Positions 17,003 through 26,153 of a stretch of 64,000 bases of DNA are shown here, piece by piece (within the stretch, counting starts at the first letter, position 1; each line of letters begins with the position of its first letter). Both the position numbers and the translations under genes were made by a program. Source of the stretch: Burkholderia sp. Bp8992 (GTDB taxonomy: Bacteria > Pseudomonadota > Gammaproteobacteria > Burkholderiales > Burkholderiaceae); the NCBI RefSeq assembly GCF_003853705.1, contig NZ_QTQI01000007.1, positions 1 through 64,000 on the forward strand. The letters run 5' to 3'. The notes under the pieces were generated by a model, which saw nothing but the letters and a program-made list of their open reading frames with translations, searched no databases and was not told the origin of the DNA.

Positions 17003-18370
17003 ATGGCCACGACGAAGCGCGCCAAGAAAACCGATGTGGATGTGGTGAGTGCCAGTTCAGCCGAATTGCGCAAGGCCGTCGAGGCGATTGCCATTCAGCC
17101 GAAAAGCGGCAAGATCACGCTCCTCACTCGCAAGCTGTTCAATGTCCTGCTGGCCGTCGCGCAGCAGGCCGACGACTCGGGCGACACGTATCGCGCGCTG
17201 CTGTCGGACATCGTCGCCAACTCCGCTTTCGATTCGAACGACACCGCGCTGGTGAAGGAACACCTGCGCCGCATGGTGTCGGTGCAGGTCGAATGGAGCA
17301 CGGGGACGTCGAGCCAGAAGCCTGGCCGCAAGTGGGGGATCTCGACGCTGATCGCCGACGCGGAAATTCTCGAGGATCCGACGACCCGCCGCGTGTGGGT
17401 CGAATTCTCGTTCGCACCGAAGATCAAGAAGAAGCTGCTCGACCCGGTCCAGTACGCGCGCCTGAGCCTGCAGTTCCAGAGCCAGCTGCGCAGCAGCGCC
17501 GGTCTCGCGCTGTACGAGATCTGCGTGCGCTACCTGACGAATCCGAGCCACCTGACGATGCGCGAGCCGTGGGAATGGTGGCGGCCGATCCTGTCGGGTA
17601 CGCCCGATACGGAAGCCGGCGACGAGGCGAAGCGCGAGTACAAGTACTTCAAGCGCGACTACCTGCGTCCCGCGATCGCGGAAGTCAACGCGGTCACCAA
17701 CATCTTCGTCGAGCTGATCGAGCACCGCGAAGGGCGGCGGGTGGCCGAGATCCAGTTCCGCGTGACCGAACGCAAGCAGCCGATGCTCGCGCTCGATGAA
17801 CACCCGAACGTGTTCGACAGCACGCTGGTCGACCGGATGGTCAAGCTCGGGATCCCGCTGAAGGAAGCGCAGACGCTCTATGCGGACAGCGAGGAGAACC
17901 GGATTCGCGCCGCCCTGCAGATGACCGAACAGCGGATGCGCAGTACGACGCTGCCGCCGGTGCGCAGCGCGCCGGCGTTGTTCAAGGATGCGCTGAAGAA
18001 GGGCTATGCGCCGCCGGTCGAGTCGGTCGACGCGCTGCCTGCCGGCACGCCGTCCGCGAAGGTCGCGGCGGCCCAGCCGGACGATCTGAAGGCACGCTTA
18101 CTGAGCGAGTTCGCGGCGTTCCGCCGCAAGGAAGCGAAGGTGCTCTACGAAGAGCAGGGCGACGCGGAGCGCGAAGTGGCGCGCGAGTCGTTCGAATCGG
18201 AGGCGCTGCCGACGATGGGCTCGCATCTGCGCGACGACTGGCGCAAGCGCGGCCTCGATTCCAAGCTGGCCGAGACGGCCTTTTTCGACTGGCTGGCCCA
18301 GAAGACCTGGGGCGAGCCGACGGACGGCGACCTGCTGTCGTTCACACTGAACCAGTCGCGGGCCGCCTGA
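17003..18370 (+). CDS. rep: Replication initiator of the secondary chromosome (Rep_3/RepB type)
   Basis: The 455-residue protein matches plasmid-type initiators with paired winged helices. The first (LLTRKLFNVLLAVAQQ, then VKEHLRRMVSVQVEWS) covers about residues 35-150, and the second (SSAGLALYEICVRYLTNPS, then YKYFKRDYLRPAIAEVNAVTNIFVELIEHREGRRVAEIQFRV) about 165-260. A charged C-terminal region of some 190 residues follows, longer than in plasmid Reps. It is expected to bind the iterons upstream and open the origin with DnaA. A reverse iteron-like sequence ends 13 bases before its ATG and could mediate autorepression. It converges on parB. Confidence 0.9.
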   Translation: MATTKRAKKTDVDVVSASSAELRKAVEAIAIQPKSGKITLLTRKLFNVLLAVAQQADDSGDTYRALLSDIVANSAFDSNDTALVKEHLRRMVSVQVEWSTGTSSQKPGRKWGISTLIADAEILEDPTTRRVWVEFSFAPKIKKKLLDPVQYARLSLQFQSQLRSSAGLALYEICVRYLTNPSHLTMREPWEWWRPILSGTPDTEAGDEAKREYKYFKRDYLRPAIAEVNAVTNIFVELIEHREGRRVAEIQFRVTERKQPMLALDEHPNVFDSTLVDRMVKLGIPLKEAQTLYADSEENRIRAALQMTEQRMRSTTLPPVRSAPALFKDALKKGYAPPVESVDALPAGTPSAKVAAAQPDDLKARLLSEFAAFRRKEAKVLYEEQGDAEREVARESFESEALPTMGSHLRDDWRKRGLDSKLAETAFFDWLAQKTWGEPTDGDLLSFTLNQSRAA

Positions 18371-18462
18371 GGCCCGCTCAGGCCCGCTGACGGGCCGCCG
18401 CCGGCCTTGCCCCTCAGTGGGGCGGGCCCGGTGTCCTCACCAGGCCCTGCCGGCCGTTTCCA

Positions 18463-19524
18463 TCACTCCGACAACAGCATCCGCTCGAGCTGCTCGAGAA
18501 TCGCGTCGCGCTTGTCCTTCGGGAGGCCGCGCAGGCGCAATTCGATGCGATCTTCGCCATACGACTTCAGGTCGCCGACCGATTTACCGCCGAGCTTGAT
18601 CTCGAGACGCTGCGCATAGCGCTGACGGCCTGCAGCCTTCGGCGTTTCCTGCGCTGCGACGCGGCCCTTGACGATGTCCGACACCTGGCGCGTGCTCAGG
18701 TCGTCCGACACGATCTTGTTGATCAGCCGCAGCGTCGCCTCGGTACCGCGCGCGTTGTGATAGCGGCCGACCTGATACGCCATGTTCGAACCGAAGCGGT
18801 CGGGGCGCGCGACCATTTCCTGCATGATCGCTTCCGGCAGCTTGCCGATCGACAGCGCGACGGCCACCGTCGACTCGTCGAGGCCGAGGTGCTCGGAGAG
18901 TTCCTTCTGGCTCTGGAAATGCTTGTCGTCGAGGAAGCGGCGCCACACGACGGCGTTGTCGAACACCGTCTGCGAATCGCGCTGGACGTTCAGGTCGTAG
19001 CCGAGCTTGTAGCTCTGGATGCCGATCGGCACGTCGATCACGATCGCCTTGACCGACTCCTTGTTCGCTTCCTTCAGCGCCCGCACGCGGCGCCCGCCGT
19101 CGCTGACAAAATACGTGCCCGGGTTGTCGTAATCCGGAATCACGTGGATGGCCTGCTGCTGCCCCTGCTTGGCAAGGTTGACCGCGAGTTCGGCAATCGA
19201 CGACTTCAGATAGAAGTGCCGCGGGTTGAACGGGCTATGCTTGATCGCCTTCAGCGACAGCTCGATCACCTGGCCCGGCGCGTAGCGATTCTCGAGGCGC
19301 CACGCGCGATATTGCGGCGACTCGTCGATCGACGGATCGATCGTCAGTTCCGGAGCGGGCGGCGGCGCGATGTCTTTCTTGGCGGATTTGGTCGGCGTCG
19401 GCGTGGGTGTCTCGGACTTGACGATGCCGTCGATCGCATTGAGCCGGTCGAGCGCCGTGCGCTTCTCGCTCGTCGTGATATCCGGGCGCGCTTGGAATCC
19501 TTTGGCAAATTGGGAGGGTTTCAT
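18463..19524 (-). CDS. parB: Chromosome-partitioning protein ParB
   Basis: The 353-residue CTP-dependent clamp and parS-binding protein has a low-complexity N-terminus (TPTPTPTKSAKKD). The ParB nuclease-like domain reads ELSLKAIKHSPFNPRHFY, then YFVSDGGRRVRALKEA, where GGRR is the CTP-binding motif, near residue 148. A helix-turn-helix follows (SQKELSEHLGLDESTVAVALSIGKLPEAI, about 205-235). Its ribosome site AAAGGAG overlaps the end of the parS palindrome between parA and parB, so ParB bound there could block its own translation start or transcription. It lies downstream of parA, 23 bp apart. Confidence 0.93.
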   Translation of the reverse strand: MKPSQFAKGFQARPDITTSEKRTALDRLNAIDGIVKSETPTPTPTKSAKKDIAPPPAPELTIDPSIDESPQYRAWRLENRYAPGQVIELSLKAIKHSPFNPRHFYLKSSIAELAVNLAKQGQQQAIHVIPDYDNPGTYFVSDGGRRVRALKEANKESVKAIVIDVPIGIQSYKLGYDLNVQRDSQTVFDNAVVWRRFLDDKHFQSQKELSEHLGLDESTVAVALSIGKLPEAIMQEMVARPDRFGSNMAYQVGRYHNARGTEATLRLINKIVSDDLSTRQVSDIVKGRVAAQETPKAAGRQRYAQRLEIKLGGKSVGDLKSYGEDRIELRLRGLPKDKRDAILEQLERMLLSE

Positions 19525-19531
19525 GTGACTC

Positions 19532-19547
19532 CTTTATGCGCATAAAG
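19532..19547. promoter_or_regulatory. parS: parS site between parA and parB
   Basis: CTTTATGCGCATAAAG is a perfect 16-bp palindrome filling most of the 23-bp parA-parB gap. Its outer bases form part of the parB ribosome binding site. Confidence 0.85.
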
Positions 19548-20210
19548 TCAGGGCAGCATGGCGACGATTTCGTCGGCACATGCGCGTATTTCGGTGGCGG
19601 CCAGCTTGCCGCCGCGATCGTTCATCTGCAGCACGGTCTGACCGAGCGCCATCGCCTGCTTGTACGCTTCCCGTGTCGGGATCTGCGTTTTCAGCAACGG
19701 GAAGCCGAGCTCCTCGAGCGCGCGCTTCAGCTCGCGGGTCAGCATGCGCTTCTCTTCGGTCTTGTTCAGCAGGAAGACCGCGCGGAGGTCTTCGTTCATG
19801 ACCTGCGCCTGCTGGATCAGCTTGACCAGCCCGACGCTCGACCAGTAGTCGGCCGGCGACGACGAAGTCGGGATCACGGCAATCGATGCGGCCAGCAGGA
19901 CGACGCCGGAGACCTTCTCGGTGATCGACGGCGGGCAGTCCACGACGATGATGTCGTAGTCGTTGATGAACTTCTTGATCTCGCGATGGATCTGGCCGTC
20001 GGCTTCGGCAAGGTTGACGACCGGAAACGGGATGCCGTTTTCGCTGTCGCCGGCCGCGCTCGACCAGTGAACCAGCGTGTTTTGACGGTCTGCGTCGATG
20101 ACGAGGACGCGCTTCCCTTTTTCATGGAACGCGGCGCCGAGGTGCATGGCAATCGTGCTTTTGCCGACGCCACCTTTTTGTTGAGTGACTGCAATGATTT
20201 CCGCGGCCAA
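19548..20210 (-). CDS. parA: Chromosome-partitioning ATPase ParA
   Basis: The 220-residue protein is a small (type Ib-like) ParA without an N-terminal DNA-binding domain. The deviant Walker A KGGVGKST lies near residue 12, the Walker A' DADRQN near 42, and the Walker B VVDCPPS near 80. ParA dimers bind the nucleoid and move ParB-parS complexes. The start is a TTG at 20210, supported by GGAG six bases upstream and by the absence of any ATG before the Walker motif. Weak initiation may keep ParA low. It is first in the parA-parB operon, with five parS copies upstream. Confidence 0.93.
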   Translation of the reverse strand: MAAEIIAVTQQKGGVGKSTIAMHLGAAFHEKGKRVLVIDADRQNTLVHWSSAAGDSENGIPFPVVNLAEADGQIHREIKKFINDYDIIVVDCPPSITEKVSGVVLLAASIAVIPTSSSPADYWSSVGLVKLIQQAQVMNEDLRAVFLLNKTEEKRMLTRELKRALEELGFPLLKTQIPTREAYKQAMALGQTVLQMNDRGGKLAATEIRACADEIVAMLP

Positions 20211-20309
20211 TTTTCACTCCTGTTTTGGTCGTTGGAATTCTACAGGACGATATTTGAATTTCAATGAAATTGTCGTTCGACAACTACGCATTAGCCATTC
20301 GGGCTATCG

Positions 20310-20325
20310 GTTTATGCGCATAAAC
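20310..20325. promoter_or_regulatory. parS: parS site
   Basis: GTTTATGCGCATAAAC, perfect 16-bp palindrome, 100 bp upstream of parA. Confidence 0.85.
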
Positions 20326-20503
20326 GAGCCTGAGGAGATCGGTGACTCGATTGGATGGTGTCGCGGATGCCTTGCTTCGTCGATGGACTGCTGGATGGAT
20401 GTGTCATCGTGTGCGGTGTCGTCGGGCGAGTGATCGCGCTCTGCGATATCCCGTATGCACTGCCCTTTCGACGGATGGCGTGGGTGTGTGGGAAAGCCGG
20501 TGA

Positions 20504-20519
20504 GTTTGTGCGCATAAAC
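20504..20519. promoter_or_regulatory. parS: parS site (one mismatch)
   Basis: GTTTGTGCGCATAAAC, one base off the palindrome (A to G in the left arm). Confidence 0.75.
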
Positions 20520-20678
20520 TCGACCGAGATCGAGCGGCCAATCTTGTGCTGCAACGGCTGGGCATTCGCGAGCGTGGGTTGTGGTTAGCGTACGTCGCGC
20601 CGCGCGTTACGCATCGGTGGAGCGTGTCGTTGAACGTGAACGCGCATGCGCGGATGTGAGGTCCTGTTCAGACGCGAC

Positions 20679-20694
20679 GTTTATGCGCATAAAC
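20679..20694. promoter_or_regulatory. parS: parS site
   Basis: GTTTATGCGCATAAAC, perfect palindrome in the gene-free parS cluster. Confidence 0.85.
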
Positions 20695-20865
20695 TGATGG
20701 CGCTAGATGGCGAGCAGCGATGGGCCATATGCCGCGCCGCGTGAATCCGATGCACGATGATGCTGTGGCGAGTCCGCGTATCGATGCAGCGATCCCTCGG
20801 TGCCGTGGCGTTATCGACATACGGTCCGCCATGGATCGCGATACATGGCCCCCGACGATCGCCGG

Positions 20866-20881
20866 CTTTATGCGCATAAAC
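20866..20881. promoter_or_regulatory. parS: parS site
   Basis: CTTTATGCGCATAAAC, palindromic except for the outermost base pair. The surrounding 970-bp gap (20211-21180) contains no credible gene; parS sites are its only recognisable content. Confidence 0.85.
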
Positions 20882-20987
20882 CAATCGGCTTACGCTATCC
20901 CCCGTACCACTCATTCAGCGCTGCGGCCGTCACGAGGAATTGGCTCGCAGATCCATCCCCCTCGTCCCGCAACAATGCACCGCCCGT

Positions 20988-21003
20988 CTTTATGCGCATA
21001 AAC
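20988..21003. promoter_or_regulatory. parS: parS site
   Basis: CTTTATGCGCATAAAC, palindromic except for the outermost base pair; last of the six copies, 1.46 kb from the first. Confidence 0.85.
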
Positions 21004-21180
21004 ACATCCATTCGTCGACGCGCGCTTTCCGGACCGTACTCCCCTGTCGAGCCTTCAGGCCGTGATCCGTCGCCCCGCCGCTCACCTCAGAGATTCAACG
21101 AATCCATACCCGACCGCGTCCCTCCGAATCCCCATCCCAGACTGGCTACAATACAGGGCTCTACCATCCAGGCCTGAATG

Positions 21181-21537
21181 ATGATCACGATCTACCACAA
21201 CCCCCGATGCTCGAAGTCGCGCGAGACGCTTGCGTTGGTCGAGTCGCTGAATACCGCCGGCACGCCGTTGAATGTCGTCGAGTACCTGAAAACGCCGCCG
21301 ACGGTCGAGGAACTGGAAACGCTGCATCGGCAACTCGGCCGCCCGGTCCGTGACATGCTGCGTGACGGCGAGGAGCCGTACAAGGCGCTGGATCTGGCGC
21401 GCGCCGATCTGACCGACGCCGAAGCCTATGCCGCGATTGCCGCGCATCCGATTCTGCTGCAGCGGCCCATCGTCGTGTATCGCGGCAAGGCAGCCATTGG
21501 CCGGCCGCCCGAATCGGTGAAGGCGCTGTTCGAATAA
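21181..21537 (+). CDS. arsC: ArsC-family reductase (glutaredoxin-type arsenate reductase)
   Basis: The 118-residue protein starts ITIYHNPRCSKSRETL, the ArsC active-site motif with the catalytic cysteine near residue 11. It continues with YLKTPPTVEEL and ends with LLQRPIVVYRGKAAIGRPPE, where the arginine in LQRPIV is part of the arsenate-binding set. It would reduce arsenate to arsenite with glutathione and glutaredoxin. No arsenic efflux or regulator genes are nearby, so another thiol reductase role is possible. A second ATG directly upstream (21178) is equally usable. Confidence 0.85.
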   Translation: MITIYHNPRCSKSRETLALVESLNTAGTPLNVVEYLKTPPTVEELETLHRQLGRPVRDMLRDGEEPYKALDLARADLTDAEAYAAIAAHPILLQRPIVVYRGKAAIGRPPESVKALFE

Positions 21538-21661
21538 TTCTTGCCCGCCGTATTTTTCTTATTGCATCAGCCCGGCGTAAGCACCGGCATTCACCGCCGG
21601 CGCGATCGCCGGGCAATCCTCCGCCCGCGACGCGAACGGTAGCGGCAACACGAACCGAGTC

Positions 21662-21877
21662 TCAACGCTCCCCGGACGACGCACCGCCGTCGCCCGGCTC
21701 CTGCCCCGCCGCCGCTTTCGCGGCCGTCCGCAACAGCGAAATCTGCCCGCGATAGGCTCTGCATCCGCTGCAGGTCGGCAGATGCACGCGCACCTGCAGT
21801 CGCTCGTGCAGTGTCAGATGCCGGTCGAGCGAATCCGACAGCAGTCGCGTGATGTCAGTACATTTCCCCGGCAGCAT
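21662..21877 (-). CDS. Zinc-finger anti-sigma-like protein
   Basis: The 71-residue protein has the zf-HC2 pattern HLTLHERLQVRVHLPTCSGC (His with CxxC, residues about 21-38) found in anti-sigma factors of the ZAS group. It has no membrane helix, so any inhibition would be cytosolic. Its start overlaps the end of the sigma factor gene by 23 bases, implying coupled synthesis. It very probably binds and restrains that sigma factor, possibly releasing it on thiol oxidation. Confidence 0.8.
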   Translation of the reverse strand: MLPGKCTDITRLLSDSLDRHLTLHERLQVRVHLPTCSGCRAYRGQISLLRTAAKAAAGQEPGDGGASSGER

Positions 21878-22454
21878 CTTCGGTCGTCAGTCCTTTTTCG
21901 CTCAGGCAGGTTCGCAGGCGCGTGCGCGCCCGATACAGCAGCACGCTGCAATGATTCGTCGTCAGCGTCAATTCGCTGCAGATGTCCGGAATCTCGACAT
22001 CGAGAAATTCGCGCATCATGAACACGCGCCCGATCTGCTCCGGAAGGTGGTCGAGGCAGACCTGGAACAGCGTCCAGAACTGCTGCTGCTGCAACAGCGT
22101 CTCGGGCTTCGGCCACGGTCGCGGCTTCGCATGCGCGGCCCAGTGCCCGTTCTCCTTGAACAGTTCGCGATCGAGCAGCGATTCGCCGTCGAGTTCGGCG
22201 TCGAGCGCGGACAGGTTGACCGTCCGCTGCCGCGCGCGCAGCACGTCGATCAGCTTGTTGCGCAGGATGCCGAACACCCAGGTCTTGTGGGCCGACAGCC
22301 CGGCGAAATCGCCTGCGTGCGACCACGCGGCGGTCAGGGCTTCCTGCACGGCGTCTTCGGCCGCGTCGGCATCGCGGAGCTGGAGTCGCGCGAAGCGCAG
22401 CAGGTCGCGCCGCAGTTGCGCGAGATAAACGGGATCGTCGTAGTCGGACGGCAT
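21855..22454 (-). CDS. ECF-type RNA polymerase sigma factor
   Basis: The 199-residue protein has region 2 (LLRFARLQLRDADAAEDAVQEALTAAW, then FAGLSAHKTWVFGILRNKLIDVLR) and region 4 (LPEQIGRVFMMREFLDVEIPDICSELTLTTNHCSVLLYRARTRL). No other sigma regions are present, so it is group 4. The ATG at 22454 gives the usual length; the ribosome site is weak. The zf-HC2 gene overlapping its 3' end is its likely anti-sigma factor. Target promoters are unknown. Confidence 0.88.
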   Translation of the reverse strand: MPSDYDDPVYLAQLRRDLLRFARLQLRDADAAEDAVQEALTAAWSHAGDFAGLSAHKTWVFGILRNKLIDVLRARQRTVNLSALDAELDGESLLDRELFKENGHWAAHAKPRPWPKPETLLQQQQFWTLFQVCLDHLPEQIGRVFMMREFLDVEIPDICSELTLTTNHCSVLLYRARTRLRTCLSEKGLTTEDAAGEMY

Positions 22455-22671
22455 GTCTGGGTTGGGGTGTTTCGAAACGATCGCGCCTGCGCCACCGCGC
22501 GCGCATCGTGGTGCGAGCAGCTTACTGGGCGCGCCGCCTGCCCGCAACGCATGTTCCGTCACGATTTCACGAAATCGGCCGGCGCGCTGCGCTATGCTTG
22601 CCGAACCCCGGCTCGCGCGTCGACGGCGCCGGGCGGCGGGCAATCTGTAACGTCAGAACATAACGGTCGAG

Positions 22672-22680
22672 TTATCCACA
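22672..22680 (+). promoter_or_regulatory. Perfect DnaA box
   Basis: TTATCCACA, followed two bases later by TTCTGTGGAAAA, whose TGTGGAAAA (22685-22693) is an inverted near-DnaA box. The pair lies in the gap between the sigma factor and FMN reductase genes, 4.3 kb beyond rep. Confidence 0.5.
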
Positions 22681-22819
22681 ATTTCTGTGGAAAACCTTGT
22701 GGAAAGTCGGCCGGACGGCCCCGTGGGACGGCTCGCGGGCTGGCTTGCCTATAAACAGACCTTTGTCGCCCATTCGGAAGCAATCGATCCGATTCCTCAC
22801 TCACCGGAAGGAGAATGCC

Positions 22820-23374
22820 ATGTCCTATCGTATTGCGGTCGTCGTCGGCAGCCTGCGCCGTGCTTCGACGAACCGTGCGCTCGCGCACGCCGTGATTTCG
22901 CTCGCCCCCGCCGATTTTTCGTTCGAGTTCGTCGAGATCGGCGAACTGCCGCTGTACAGCCAGGACTACGACGCGGATTTCCCGGAAGTCGCGAAGCGCT
23001 TCAAGCAGTCGATCGAAGCCGCCGACGCGCTGCTGTTCGTCACGCCCGAGTACAACCGGTCGATTCCGGGCGTGCTGAAGAACGCGCTCGACTGGGGCTC
23101 GCGCCCGTGGGGTTCCAACTCGTGGTCGGGCAAGCCGGGCGCGGTACTCGGCACGTCGCCGGGCGCCGTGGGCACCGCGCTCGCACAGCAGCACCTGCGC
23201 AACGTGCTCGCGTACCTCGACGTGAAGACGCTCGGCCAGCCCGAGATGTTCATCAAGCATGATCCGGCACGCATTGACGATCAAGGCCAGATCGTCAGCG
23301 AGGACACCCGCAAGTTCCTGCAGGGCTTCGTCGATCGCTACGCGGGCTGGGTGCGCCTGCTGAAATCGGCCTGA
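22820..23374 (+). CDS. NADPH-dependent FMN reductase family protein
   Basis: The 184-residue flavodoxin-fold protein begins YRIAVVVGSLRRASTNRAL, the FMN phosphate loop. It contains LFVTPEYNRSIPGVLKNALDWGSRP, the family signature in which PEYNxSxPGxLKNAxDW contacts the flavin, near residues 75-98. Members reduce quinones, azo dyes or chromate using NADPH. GGAG precedes the ATG by nine bases. No operon partner is evident. Confidence 0.88.
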   Translation: MSYRIAVVVGSLRRASTNRALAHAVISLAPADFSFEFVEIGELPLYSQDYDADFPEVAKRFKQSIEAADALLFVTPEYNRSIPGVLKNALDWGSRPWGSNSWSGKPGAVLGTSPGAVGTALAQQHLRNVLAYLDVKTLGQPEMFIKHDPARIDDQGQIVSEDTRKFLQGFVDRYAGWVRLLKSA

Positions 23375-23433
23375 TGACGCCGGCCTGAGCGTCACGCCCG
23401 TTCAGCCGCCGGCGCCGGCCCGCATGCCGCGGG

Positions 23434-25719
23434 TCACGCGCCGGCGTGCCGCGCGTCGCGTGCCTCGCGGATGCCCAGCAGGATCTCGTCGAGCAGCGCG
23501 ATGTCGAACGGCTTCGACAGCACGCGGACGTTGACGGTGCGCGTGCGGTCGAGCTCCTCCGCGTAACCCGTGACGAGAATCACGGGCAGCTTCCCCGGCC
23601 GCTTGTCGACCGCTTCCGCGAGGTCGATGCCGTTCAGGCGGCCCGGCATGTGGATATCCGAAATCACGAGGTCGAACGCATCGTTCGCGGCCGCGCCCTC
23701 GATCAGGCGCAACGCGTCGTCGGCGGTGGGCGCATAGGTCACGCGGTGTCCGAGCAGCGACAGCAGCGCCTCCGTGCCGGCCGCGACTTCGCTGTTGTCC
23801 TCGACGAGCAGCACGTGCAGGCCCGCGAGCGCGCCGGTGCCTGCGTCGTGCGCGACGGCCGGCGGCCGCGCGACGACGTCCTCGGCACGTGCGCGCGGCA
23901 GATAGAGGCGCACCGACGTGCCGGCGCCGACCGCGCTGTCGATCGTCGCAAGGCCACCCGAGCGTTCGCAGAACGCGAACACCTGCGGCAGGCCGAGCCC
24001 CGTCCCCATCCCCTGCGCCTTCGTCGTGAACAGCGGTTCGAAGGCGCGCGCGAGCACTTCGGGCGCCATGCCCGAACCCGTATCGTCGAGCGAGATCTGT
24101 ACGAAATCGCCGGTCAGCGGGAAGCCGTCCTCGCGACGCAGCGTCACGTTGCGCGCACCGACCGTGAAGCGCCCGCCCGTCGCCATCGCATCGCGCGCGT
24201 TGACGGCGAGGTTGATCACCGCGAGCTCGAGTTCCGCGACGTCGACGCGGATCGGCCAGACGCCGGGCTCGATCGCGACGACCAGCGACGACGTCGAACC
24301 GAGCGACGTCTTGAGCAGTTCGCGGCAGGTGCCGACCCATTGGCCGACGTCGATCGTCTCGTTGTGCAGCGGCTGCTTGCGCGCGACGCCGAGCAGCTGG
24401 CGCGTGAGCGACTGCCCGTTCTTCAGCGCGCGTTCGATCGCGCCGAGTTCCTTGTCGAGATGCTGGACGCCGCGCCGCCGCGCGATCTGCACGTTGCTCG
24501 AGATGATCATCAGCAGGTTGTTGAAGTCGTGCGCGACGCTGCCGACGAGATTGCCGAGCGCCTGCATCTTGCGCGACTGCCGGTATGCCGACTCGATCGA
24601 ACGCCGCATCGATGCTTCGGCCTGCCAGCGATCCCACGCCTCCTCTTCCGCCTTCAGCCGCTTGAGCGACAGCCAGATCACCGACCACAGCGCGATCGAC
24701 GGCGCGAACATCGAGAGGAACAGCACGCTCAGGTGTTCGTACCATTCATGCCAGATCGCCGACGTGCGGTACGAGCAGGTCACGTACACGGGATAGCTGC
24801 CGACCTGGCGGTACGCGACGATCTCGCTGCTCGCGCCGTCGTGGCGTACGCGTACGACACCTGCACGCGCATCGTTGCGCGCGTTGCCGAACGTGACCGA
24901 GCGATCGGTGTGCGCGAGCGACGGCGGCGGCGGATACGACGCGATCACCGCGCCGTCCGAGCGCGCGAGCGCCATCGTCATCGGCGTGCTCGCACCGCCG
25001 AGCAGGTCGCGATAGAACGCATTGAAATACGACGACTTCAGCGCGATCGACACCATTCCGGCGAACGAACCGTCGCTATGACGGCGCGCGACGCCCGTGT
25101 TGAACACCGGAATGTTCTCGAGCTTGAGCGGCCCCATCATCAGCCGCGAGATGTGTTCGATGACCTTGCCGTCGCGGATGCCCGCGAAGTCGTCGCGGTT
25201 CGCGATCGACGCATACGGCGCCGGGTAGTAGAGGCTGTTGGCGAGCAGCATCCCGCTCGCGCCGAAGATCGACACGGCGGCCACCTGCGGATAGCCGCCG
25301 CCGATCGTGTTCAGCGCTTCGTGGATGTCGGATTCCTTGTTGCGCACGGTGGCGTCGTCCATGTCCTGCACGAGGTCGACGATGCGCGCATCGAGCGTCT
25401 CGCTCAGGTCGAACACCTTGAGCGCATGCTCCTCGGCGACCCGCACCGTGCGCATCGTCACGTCGCTCGCGGCGGCCTCGCGGGTCTTCAGGTCGTTGTA
25501 CGCCATCACCACCACGTAGATGCACGGCAGCACGATCGCCGCGACGAGCAGCACGATCAGCGTCACGCGGCGCACCGCGAAATCGTGTTCGGGTGCGCCG
25601 GACGCGTAGCTGCCGTCGTCCTGCCAGTCGTCGGCGGGCGGGGAGGCGGGAGCGTGGGAGTCGGCAGGCCGGTCGGACGTCATCGAAGCAGAGGGTGAAG
25701 CGGAGGTGCCTGCCATCAT
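23434..25719 (-). CDS. Hybrid sensor histidine kinase with C-terminal receiver
   Basis: The protein (about 761 residues) has a membrane helix at about residues 57-80 (VTLIVLLVAAIVLPCIYVVVMAY), a long periplasmic dCache-like sensor, and a second helix (LSVLFLSMFAPSIALWSVIWLSL). The dimerisation domain has the phosphoacceptor His in LVGSVAHDFNNLL. The ATPase domain has LAVNARDAM (N box) and GSGMAPEV and GMGTGLGL (G boxes). The final receiver has LLVEDN, Asp in LVISDIHMP, and Lys in LSKPFD. SVAHDFNNLL marks the NtrB-like hybrid kinases that often act without a classical partner. The start is uncertain (25719, 25716 or 25683). The signal is unknown. Confidence 0.87.
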   Translation of the reverse strand: MMAGTSASPSASMTSDRPADSHAPASPPADDWQDDGSYASGAPEHDFAVRRVTLIVLLVAAIVLPCIYVVVMAYNDLKTREAAASDVTMRTVRVAEEHALKVFDLSETLDARIVDLVQDMDDATVRNKESDIHEALNTIGGGYPQVAAVSIFGASGMLLANSLYYPAPYASIANRDDFAGIRDGKVIEHISRLMMGPLKLENIPVFNTGVARRHSDGSFAGMVSIALKSSYFNAFYRDLLGGASTPMTMALARSDGAVIASYPPPPSLAHTDRSVTFGNARNDARAGVVRVRHDGASSEIVAYRQVGSYPVYVTCSYRTSAIWHEWYEHLSVLFLSMFAPSIALWSVIWLSLKRLKAEEEAWDRWQAEASMRRSIESAYRQSRKMQALGNLVGSVAHDFNNLLMIISSNVQIARRRGVQHLDKELGAIERALKNGQSLTRQLLGVARKQPLHNETIDVGQWVGTCRELLKTSLGSTSSLVVAIEPGVWPIRVDVAELELAVINLAVNARDAMATGGRFTVGARNVTLRREDGFPLTGDFVQISLDDTGSGMAPEVLARAFEPLFTTKAQGMGTGLGLPQVFAFCERSGGLATIDSAVGAGTSVRLYLPRARAEDVVARPPAVAHDAGTGALAGLHVLLVEDNSEVAAGTEALLSLLGHRVTYAPTADDALRLIEGAAANDAFDLVISDIHMPGRLNGIDLAEAVDKRPGKLPVILVTGYAEELDRTRTVNVRVLSKPFDIALLDEILLGIREARDARHAGA

Positions 25720-26153
25720 AAACGAGTTGCGATGCCCCGCCGCGCAGCCCCGCAACGACGCGATCCTGTCGGTTCCGACAGGGGGAGAATGTCAGATTGA
25801 AAACGCGACGAATCCGGCAGCGCAAACGTACACAAGGAAAAATCTTGCGTGCTTATCTCGAAAATAATCGGGACTGTTTCCGGAATGGCGCGCGATCGGA
25901 GCGATTCTGTTCGAAATGGTGAAAATGGCGAGTTGCATCGCCTCCGGTTTACTCCGAGAATCGCGCCTTGCTTTCCCTATGACAGATATATGCGCCCGCC
26001 GGCGATCGCCGCGCGGGCATCGCGCGCACCTGCGTCGCGACGCCCGCGCACGGCTGCAAGGCGGTTGCCTGCGCCCGATCGCACGGCCCCCTAAAGAAGT
26101 GCGCCGCGCGGTCGTTAACGCGAGAGAGACCATTCCGTATACTGCATCGCCCC
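25720..26153. other. Intergenic gap without recognised features
   Basis: This 434-bp gap separates the divergent hybrid kinase and the CheY-like operon. It presumably contains both promoters. I see no repeat, operator or small gene that stands out. Confidence 0.4.

Noticed and set aside
21030-21100. GCTCACCTCAGAG near the right end of the parS cluster as an iteron
   Set aside because: The CTCACCTCA part matches the flank of distal iterons, but TCCCG is missing on the left.
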